DNA of 6,624 nt from an uncultured Desulfovibrionaceae bacterium (lineage in GTDB: Bacteria; Desulfobacterota; Desulfovibrionia; Desulfovibrionales; Desulfovibrionaceae). Positions 1 to 5,363 of this stretch are shown in pieces. The position numbers and the translations under genes are program-made. The notes below the pieces were generated by a model. It made no database searches and was not told where the DNA came from. It saw only the letters and a list, made by a program, of their open reading frames with translations. Numbering within the stretch: position 1 is the stretch's first letter; each line of letters opens with the position of its first letter. The stretch spans positions 1 to 6,624 of the forward strand of contig CASQEL010000115.1 in assembly GCA_949427775.1 (NCBI GenBank), written 5' to 3'.

Positions 1-638
1 ATATTCAGACCATAAAAAGGCACACTGTTCATGAAATTGATGAACGCGGCATCAATGGCATCCTGATCATCATAAAAATCCAGATGATCCCTGTCCACAT
101 TCGTCACCACGTTGATGACGGGCGACAGGCACAGGAAGGAACCGTCGGATTCGTCCGCCTCGGCGATCAGATAGTCTCCGGCCCCCAGGCGCGCATTGGC
201 TCCGTAAGCATTGAGACGGCCGCCGATAATTACCGTCGGGTCCGTTCCCGCATCATCGAAAATGGCCGCCGTCAATGAGGTGGTCGTTGTTTTGCCGTGT
301 GTTCCCGCAATGGCGATGCCCTGATGCAGACGCATAAGCTCGGCCAGCATCTCCGCGCGGGGAATAATGGGAATGCCGCGCTTGCGGGCGGCGATAACTT
401 CAGGGTTGTCTTCCCCGATGGCTGTGGATTTGACCACCACCTGCACGTCGGACACGTTTTCCGCCGCATGACCGATAAAAACTTCAGCCCCAAGATCGCG
501 CAGACGACGCACTGCGGCGGAATCGTTCATGTCCGAGCCCTTCACCTCGTACCCGAGGTTCAACAGCACCTCGGCAATGCCGCTCATTCCCGAACCGCCG
601 ATGCCTATCATATAAATTCGTCTGATCTTATTGCGCAT
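1..638 (-). CDS. murC: UDP-N-acetylmuramate--L-alanine ligase MurC (3' partial)
   Basis: Cytoplasmic ATP-dependent ligase that adds L-Ala to UDP-MurNAc, the first step of stem-peptide assembly. Only the first 212 residues are in the window, under half of a usual MurC (about 460-490); the frame is open to the edge with no stop. Visible are the N-terminal UDP-binding loop MIGIGGSGMSGIAEVL (10-25), the second strand ending in GSD (34-36), STAIGEDNPEV (71-81), the P-loop AGTHGKTTTTS (111-121) with the His that marks MurC among Mur ligases, EADESDGSF (160-168) and NVDRDHLDFY (180-189). The ATG at 638 is supported by the AAGGA site 6 nt upstream and gives a standard N-terminus, MRNKIRRIYMIGIGG. The C-terminal ADP-binding domain is not visible. 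Nothing suggests a broken gene; the truncation is the window edge. Confidence 0.97.
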   Translation of the reverse strand, partial: MRNKIRRIYMIGIGGSGMSGIAEVLLNLGYEVKGSDMNDSAAVRRLRDLGAEVFIGHAAENVSDVQVVVKSTAIGEDNPEVIAARKRGIPIIPRAEMLAELMRLHQGIAIAGTHGKTTTTSLTAAIFDDAGTDPTVIIGGRLNAYGANARLGAGDYLIAEADESDGSFLCLSPVINVVTNVDRDHLDFYDDQDAIDAAFINFMNSVPFYGLN

Positions 639-644
639 TCCACA

Positions 645-649
645 TCCTT
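645..649 (-). promoter_or_regulatory. Ribosome binding site of murC
   Basis: AAGGA on the coding strand, 6 nt before the murC ATG at 638. Its first two bases are the last two of the murG TAA stop, an arrangement that lets one ribosome stop and restart. Confidence 0.8.
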
Positions 650-1763
650 ACAACTTGCTGTCCGCAGACTGTCTTTCCGCCGACGCGGCGGCGCTTTCGC
701 CGCACAGCAACGCCAGCTCTTCCACAACGCGAGCGGCGGCATCGGGCAACGCCCGGCAGCGGGCCGCCTGCCCCATACGACGCAATGTTTCCGGCTCGTC
801 GAAAAGCCGGATCAGCATCCCGGCCACATCCAGCGTCGCGATATCTTTTTCCGGCGCCAGCAGAGCCGCCCCGCACGCGGCCAGAATTTCGGCGTTGCGG
901 GTTTGATGATCATGCGTGGCATAGGGAAAGGGAACCAGCACGGAAGGCACGCCCGCCGCCGTCAGTTCCGCCACCGATGTAGCCCCGGATCTGCATAAAA
1001 CCAAATCCGCCCAGGCATAGGCGGCAGCCATATCCGCAATGAACGCTTCCACACAATTTCCCGCATATCCCGCCGCCCTGTAGGCATCCCGGACACGCGC
1101 CTCATCCCGGACGCCCGTCTGGTGCCGAATTTCCACACCGGCAGCCCGCATTCGGGGGAGGACCGTCGGCATGAATTCGTTCAAAGCCCTCGCGCCCTGG
1201 CTGCCGCCCATCACCAGCAAATGACGTCTCCCCTCCGGCCGCGCCCGCATACCGACCTCCACCACGGACTGCCGCACAGGATTGCCGGTCATCACGCACT
1301 TCCCGGCCGCAAACCCCGCCGTATCCGGCAAGGACAGAAATACCCGACGGGAAAAGCGGGACAACACTCTATTGCTGACTCCCGCGACGGCATTTTGTTC
1401 GTGCACCGCCGTCGGAATGCCGCAGAGATACGCCGCCAGCACCGGCGCGAATGCGGCATAGCCGCCGAATCCCGCCACGACCTGAGGGCGGAACCGCCGG
1501 ATCAGCGCCGTCGCCCGGACCAACGCGCGGGCCATTCCGACCCCCGCGCTCAGCGCTCTGACGCCGCGCCCCAAAAAACCGCGTACCGGCAGGCCTGCGA
1601 ACTCCAGCCCGGCTTTTTCGGCCAACGCGCCTTCGGGGCCGTACTGCGACCCCGCAAAGAGCACCCGTATGCCGGGATAACGGCGCCGGAGCTCGTCGGC
1701 CACGGCAAGAGCGGGGAAGATATGCCCCCCGGTGCCGCCTGTGGTCAGGATGGCCCGTTCCAT
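648..1763 (-). CDS. murG: UDP-GlcNAc:lipid I N-acetylglucosaminyltransferase MurG (lipid II synthase)
   Basis: Peripheral enzyme on the cytoplasmic face of the inner membrane (GT-B fold, glycosyltransferase family 28). It adds GlcNAc from UDP-GlcNAc to lipid I, giving lipid II. The 371-residue protein (E. coli 355) has the N-terminal glycine loop TTGGTGGHIFPALA (7-20), VAGFGGY (96-102), HEQNAVAGVSNRVL (121-134), GNPVR (160-164), then the second Rossmann domain with the second glycine loop MGGSQGARALN (185-195), LCRSGATSVAEL (256-267) and PFPYATHDHQTRNA (278-291), which carry the UDP-GlcNAc contacts. The ATG at 1763 begins the canonical N-terminus; the frame is open back to 1988, but those codons translate ftsW out of frame. 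The last roughly 17 residues form an Ala/Ser/Glu-rich polar tail not typical of the core. It overlaps ftsW by 19 nt and ends 9 nt before murC. Confidence 0.98.
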   Translation of the reverse strand: MERAILTTGGTGGHIFPALAVADELRRRYPGIRVLFAGSQYGPEGALAEKAGLEFAGLPVRGFLGRGVRALSAGVGMARALVRATALIRRFRPQVVAGFGGYAAFAPVLAAYLCGIPTAVHEQNAVAGVSNRVLSRFSRRVFLSLPDTAGFAAGKCVMTGNPVRQSVVEVGMRARPEGRRHLLVMGGSQGARALNEFMPTVLPRMRAAGVEIRHQTGVRDEARVRDAYRAAGYAGNCVEAFIADMAAAYAWADLVLCRSGATSVAELTAAGVPSVLVPFPYATHDHQTRNAEILAACGAALLAPEKDIATLDVAGMLIRLFDEPETLRRMGQAARCRALPDAAARVVEELALLCGESAAASAERQSADSKL

Positions 1764-2917
1764 TGCCGCACCGTCCTTGAATAATTCATCAACAATCCCA
1801 CACAGAGCATGGTCGCCAAGAGGTTGCTGCCGCCGTAACTCAGCAGCGGCATGGGCACGCCCTTGGGCGGGGCGACTCCCATGACCACGGCCAGATTCAT
1901 GACCGCGCCCATGCCCAGAATCACCGTAATGCCGAATGACGTAAAACGATCCCGCAAATTCCGCTGTCCCAGCACCACCCTGTAGCAACGCCAGAAGAAC
2001 AGACCGAACAGAATCATAACCACGGTAATGCCCATGAATCCCAATTCTTCTCCCAATACGGCCACAATAAAGTCATTGTGCGCTTCCGGCAGATAAAACA
2101 TTTTCTGCTTGCTGGCCCCCACGCCCACTCCGAAAAAACCGCCGGAGCCGATGGCCAGCAACGATTGCACCAGCTGATAGCCGGTATTATGCGCGTCCCG
2201 GAAAGGATCGAGAAAAGCCGTCAGGCGTTGCATGCGGTAGGGAGCTGCGATAGCCAGGGCCAGAGCTCCGGCTCCGGCCATGCCCAAGGCAAAAAAGATG
2301 TAGACGAAGCGCGTGCCTCCGGCGATGCACATGAAAAATAAAATGCCGGTGAGCACCACGGCGCTGCCGAAATCAGGCTGCATCAACAACAAAAAACAGA
2401 ATAACGCCGTAACCGCGAATGGGGGAATGACTCCCCGGCTGAATGTTTTGATCAATTTCTGCTTGCTGCTCATGAAATAGGCCAGGTACAGAGCCAAGGC
2501 TATTTTGACGAACTCCATGGGCTGCAGATAAACCGGCCCCAAAGGAATCCAGCGTTTGGCGCCGTTGATCCGAGGCGTCAGAGGCGTCAGCGTGATCAAC
2601 AACAAAATCAGAGCCACTATCAGCGCCGGATACTGCAACTTGTACAACCAATGTCGCGGCATCAGCGCGGCCACCCAGAGCGCCACGCCTCCGATCGCCG
2701 CAAATATGAGCTGACGCTTGAAAAAATAGTATTTGTCGCCGTTCATCTTTTCGGCCACGATACCGCTGGCGCTCAGCACCATCACCAGCCCGATGGCCAA
2801 CAGCGTCAGGACTATGGTGAACATCCACCAGTCGAACGGCGCTGTAGGGCCTTCCGGCGTCAACGCTTGCCCCATGCCGCTCTTTTTCTTGATGTCCTTG
2901 ATGATGTTGCGCTTCAC
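1745..2917 (-). CDS. ftsW: Septal peptidoglycan polymerase FtsW (SEDS family)
   Basis: Integral inner-membrane SEDS glycosyltransferase that polymerises lipid II at the division septum together with its class B penicillin-binding protein partner FtsI. The protein has 390 residues: a basic, cytoplasmic N-terminal stretch of about 27 residues, then about ten hydrophobic segments. Family motifs are NGAKRWI (118-124), LQPMEFVK (131-138; usually PSE, here PME), QPDFGSA (180-186), the GVGVGASKQK loop (263-272), LPEAHNDFIVAVLGEELG (276-293) and PPKGVPMPLLSYGGSN (350-364; the last Ser of the usual GGSS is Asn). Asp282 in EAHNDF aligns with the Asp regarded as catalytic in E. coli FtsW. FtsW rather than RodA is favoured by its place between murD and murG. 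The start codon is GTG, overlapping the murD stop by 4 nt (GTGA); the 3' end overlaps murG by 19 nt. Confidence 0.96.
   Translation of the reverse strand: MKRNIIKDIKKKSGMGQALTPEGPTAPFDWWMFTIVLTLLAIGLVMVLSASGIVAEKMNGDKYYFFKRQLIFAAIGGVALWVAALMPRHWLYKLQYPALIVALILLLITLTPLTPRINGAKRWIPLGPVYLQPMEFVKIALALYLAYFMSSKQKLIKTFSRGVIPPFAVTALFCFLLLMQPDFGSAVVLTGILFFMCIAGGTRFVYIFFALGMAGAGALALAIAAPYRMQRLTAFLDPFRDAHNTGYQLVQSLLAIGSGGFFGVGVGASKQKMFYLPEAHNDFIVAVLGEELGFMGITVVMILFGLFFWRCYRVVLGQRNLRDRFTSFGITVILGMGAVMNLAVVMGVAPPKGVPMPLLSYGGSNLLATMLCVGLLMNYSRTVRQWNGPS
1774..1778 (-). promoter_or_regulatory. Ribosome binding site of murG
   Basis: AAGGA on the coding strand, 10 nt before the ATG at 1763, within the 3' end of ftsW. 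The spacing is rather long, so initiation probably also benefits from ribosomes terminating ftsW 16 to 18 nt further on. Confidence 0.55.
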
Positions 2918-4215
2918 GACAGGGACTCCACATGTTGTCGGAAGTCTTCGCCGCGGGCGATGTAGTTGGGATACAGATCAAAACTTGATGTGGCGGGCGC
3001 CAACAACACGACATCTCCGGCGACAGCCTGTTCCCGCGCCCGGCGCACGGCCTCGGCCAATGTGGCGTCCCAGCTCATGGGCACGCTCCCCCGCCAGGCA
3101 CGTTCAAAATGTTCCCTGCCCGCTCCGAAAAGCGCCACGAATTTAACCCTGGCCCGCAACAGTTCCGTCAGTCCGGCCAGATCGCCGCCTTTGAACTTGC
3201 CGCCGCATAACAGCACGATGGGCCGCTCGAATGCCTCCAGCGCAACCCTGAGGGAAGACACTGTGGTGCACTTGGAATCATTGACGTAGAGCACGCCGCC
3301 TTTCTCGGCCACACGCTCCAGGCGGTGCGGCAGCGGTTTGAAGGCCGCCACGGCGCGGGCGGCTTTTTCCTGAGTTACGCCGAACTCCCGGCAAGCCAGC
3401 CACGCGGCCTCCATATTGGCTTTGTTATGAGCCCCGAGAAGCTGCATCCGCGCAAAACGATCCGAAGCTTTGAACCATACTTTTCTTGCCCGCAAATTGT
3501 AGACCTCGGCCAACGGCTTGAGCGCCGCGCCGATAATCGCGATGTCGTCTTCTTCCTGGCAACGGAACAGACGGAATTTGGCGTCGATATATTCCCGCAT
3601 ATCCTTGTGATAATCGAGATGGTTTTCCGTGATATTCAGCAGCACCCCCACCTTGGGACAAAACGTCGTGCAGGTCTGCAACTGAAAGCTGGAAATTTCC
3701 ACCACAAGCACATCGGCCCGGCGGCCGGAAAGCACATACTCGCACAGCGGCGTGCCGATATTGCCGCCCAAAAACACCAGCAATCCCTGCTCCCGCAGCA
3801 TGGCCGCCGCCAGACTGGCCGTAGTGGTCTTGCCGCTAGTGCCGGTAACGGCCAATATGGGTTCGCCATGCAGATGCCGCCAGGCCAGCTCCATTTCGGC
3901 CATGATTTCAGGACCGCCCTGTTCCGGCAACAAGGGCAACAATGTGCTCACGGGCATACCGGGGCTGGGAACGACATACAGCGCGTCGGCGAACTGTTCC
4001 GGCGTGTGCTCGCCGCAGCGGATTTCCACTCCGGCCGCTTCGGCTTCGGCTCGGAACCGGGCCGGAATACGCGCCGGGTCTTTTTCCAGCAAACGCACGC
4101 GCGCTCCCTGACGCAGCAGAAGCTGCACCGCCGCTCGACCGGAACGCCCCGCTCCGATCACTACCGCCGGCTCTCCCGTCCCCACAGATCTGGTCCGCAT
4201 CCGTTCCAATACCAT
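2914..4215 (-). CDS. murD: UDP-N-acetylmuramoyl-L-alanine--D-glutamate ligase MurD
   Basis: Cytoplasmic ATP-dependent ligase that adds D-Glu to UDP-MurNAc-L-Ala. With the start at 4215 it has 433 residues (E. coli MurD 438). In order: N-terminal Rossmann-like UDP-binding domain with GAGRSG (21-26) and SPGMP (84-88); central ATPase domain with P-loop TGTSGKTTT (124-132), SSFQL (175-179), NITENHLDYH (194-203) and GAHNKAN (261-267); C-terminal domain with PHRLE (296-300), NDSKCTT (312-318), GGKFKGGD (338-345) and LAPATSSFDLY (405-415). The P-loop has Ser where most Mur ligases have Asn or His, a mild change. The stop overlaps the ftsW start as GTGA. The frame stays open upstream into mraY, and an alternative ATG at 4287 shares one base with the mraY stop; it would add 24 residues that do not look MurD-like, so the shorter form is preferred. 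Confidence 0.97.
   Translation of the reverse strand: MVLERMRTRSVGTGEPAVVIGAGRSGRAAVQLLLRQGARVRLLEKDPARIPARFRAEAEAAGVEIRCGEHTPEQFADALYVVPSPGMPVSTLLPLLPEQGGPEIMAEMELAWRHLHGEPILAVTGTSGKTTTASLAAAMLREQGLLVFLGGNIGTPLCEYVLSGRRADVLVVEISSFQLQTCTTFCPKVGVLLNITENHLDYHKDMREYIDAKFRLFRCQEEDDIAIIGAALKPLAEVYNLRARKVWFKASDRFARMQLLGAHNKANMEAAWLACREFGVTQEKAARAVAAFKPLPHRLERVAEKGGVLYVNDSKCTTVSSLRVALEAFERPIVLLCGGKFKGGDLAGLTELLRARVKFVALFGAGREHFERAWRGSVPMSWDATLAEAVRRAREQAVAGDVVLLAPATSSFDLYPNYIARGEDFRQHVESLS
2926..2929 (-). promoter_or_regulatory. Ribosome binding site of ftsW
   Basis: GGAG on the coding strand, 8 nt before the GTG start at 2917, inside the last codons of murD. It supports the GTG rather than the later in-frame ATG (codon 15) as the start. 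Confidence 0.65.
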
Positions 4216-4230
4216 ATTCCTTCTCCCTCC
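4216..4230 (-). promoter_or_regulatory. Purine-rich ribosome binding region of murD
   Basis: The 15 nt before the ATG at 4215 read GGAGGGAGAAGGAAT on the coding strand. They offer GGAGG at spacing 10, an overlapping GGAG at spacing 7 and AAGGA at spacing 2. This is the main reason for choosing 4215 over the in-frame ATG at 4287, which has no Shine-Dalgarno-like sequence before it. Confidence 0.75.
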
Positions 4231-4286
4231 GACCGCACTGCCGCCGATATATTCCACGGATTCTCCGCGTCGTTGCCGCCCCTGCA
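4216..4286 (-). other. mraY-murD intergenic gap, the only one of size in the window
   Basis: These 71 nt lie between the mraY stop and the preferred murD start. The stretch is open in the murD frame and an ATG overlaps the mraY TGA (TGATG). It contains an AT-rich patch (GGAATATATC on the coding strand, about 4245-4254) that resembles a -10 box, but I see no matching -35 hexamer. There is no terminator-like hairpin. The 3' 15 nt are the murD ribosome binding region. Confidence 0.6.
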
Positions 4287-5363
4287 TCAGCGCAGTTTGA
4301 GCACCGACAGCGCCACCAGTCCCAGCAGCGCCGATGTAATCCAAAACCGAATGATGATCTTCGATTCCGGAATACCCTGAAGCTCAAAATGATGGTGCAA
4401 CGGCGCCATGCGAAAAATGCGCTTGCCGCCGCTCCATTTGAAATAGCTCACCTGCAAAATGACGGACAATGTCTCGGCGACGAACAACCCTCCCACAACA
4501 GCGAGAATCAGTTCCTGTTTGCACAGCACGGCCAGAAATCCCAATACTCCGCCGAGACTTAACGAGCCCACGTCCCCCATGAACATCTGGGCCGGATAGG
4601 CGTTATACCACAAAAAGCCCAACCCCGCGCCCACCAGAGCCGCGCAGAACACCGTCACCTCGCCGACCCCGGGCGTGTAGGGAATGAGCAGATAGTGAGA
4701 AAACTGGGCGTTCCCCGTCAGGTAGATGAAGATGGAAAACACCACCCCCGCCACGATGGTAGGGCCGATGGCTAGTCCGTCGAGACCGTCCGTCAGGTTG
4801 ACCCCGTTGGAAGCGCCCACCATGACGATCATGGCGAAGGGAATATAGAACCACCCCAGATCCGGGGCGACATCCTTGAAGAACGGTATGGTCAATTTGG
4901 TGGAAAACGCCGGTTCATTAAACAACATCACCATGGCCGCGGCGGCCACCAGGATCTGTCCGGCAAGCTTGGTCCGGCCGCAAATGCCCTTGTTCTTGTG
5001 GTGCGCAATCTTCGTATAGTCGTCCACAAATCCTACCAGACCAAATCCCAGAAACACGAACATGGTCATCCAGACATACGGATTGCGCAGATCCGCCCAC
5101 AAAAGAACGCTCACGGACAGACTGAAGATGATCAGCAAGCCGCCCATGGTGGGCGTTCCCGCCTTGGCGCTGTGGGCGGCGACATCCTCGTGGATGTACT
5201 GTCCGAATTTGAGACGCCGCAGCCAGCGGATGAAATACGGCCCCACAACGATGGAAATAACCAACGCCGTCGCCAGCGCCCATACGGAACGGAAGGTAAT
5301 GTAGCGAAAGACATTGAATACCGTCCATTCCGAGGCAAGGGGAGCCAACAGGTTAAAAAACAT
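4287..5363 (-). CDS. mraY: Phospho-N-acetylmuramoyl-pentapeptide-transferase MraY (lipid I synthase)
   Basis: Polytopic inner-membrane enzyme that transfers phospho-MurNAc-pentapeptide from UDP to undecaprenyl phosphate, making lipid I; it is Mg2+-dependent. The protein has 358 residues, close to the 360 of E. coli MraY, and roughly ten hydrophobic segments. Visible family motifs are AKAGTPTMGG (66-75), FVDDY with the Asp pair at 114-115, SNGVNLTDGLDGLA (185-198) with the catalytic-site Asn/Asp residues, FMGDVGSL (261-268, Asp264 corresponding to the essential third Asp) and the HHHFE loop (323-327). The ATG start at 5363 is chosen for its AGGAGG site and because it begins the family-like N-terminus MFFNLLAPL; residues encoded further upstream are out-of-frame murF. 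It overlaps the murF end by 11 nt and is followed by the only real gap in the cluster. No key residue is missing. Confidence 0.98.
   Translation of the reverse strand: MFFNLLAPLASEWTVFNVFRYITFRSVWALATALVISIVVGPYFIRWLRRLKFGQYIHEDVAAHSAKAGTPTMGGLLIIFSLSVSVLLWADLRNPYVWMTMFVFLGFGLVGFVDDYTKIAHHKNKGICGRTKLAGQILVAAAAMVMLFNEPAFSTKLTIPFFKDVAPDLGWFYIPFAMIVMVGASNGVNLTDGLDGLAIGPTIVAGVVFSIFIYLTGNAQFSHYLLIPYTPGVGEVTVFCAALVGAGLGFLWYNAYPAQMFMGDVGSLSLGGVLGFLAVLCKQELILAVVGGLFVAETLSVILQVSYFKWSGGKRIFRMAPLHHHFELQGIPESKIIIRFWITSALLGLVALSVLKLR

Noticed and set aside
84..278. Short plus-strand frame at the left edge
   Set aside because: It is antisense to murC, whose motifs are unbroken through this stretch.
297..998. 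Plus-strand open frame of 233 codons across murC and murG
   Set aside because: It spans the antisense of two well-supported genes and their junction, and its composition is shadow-like (Arg/His/Gln-rich).
1122..1784. Plus-strand open frame of 220 codons opposite murG
   Set aside because: Antisense shadow with an Arg/His/Pro-rich product and no recognisable motif.
1764..1988. Upstream extension of murG
   Set aside because: The frame is open, but the added residues are out-of-frame ftsW sequence and the canonical MurG N-terminus begins at 1763.
3325..4380. Long plus-strand open frame (351 codons) opposite murD
   Set aside because: It is antisense to a clear murD, its product is rich in Arg, His and Gln without any domain I recognise, and no ribosome binding site or operon partner supports it. 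Such frames arise in GC-rich DNA opposite real genes.
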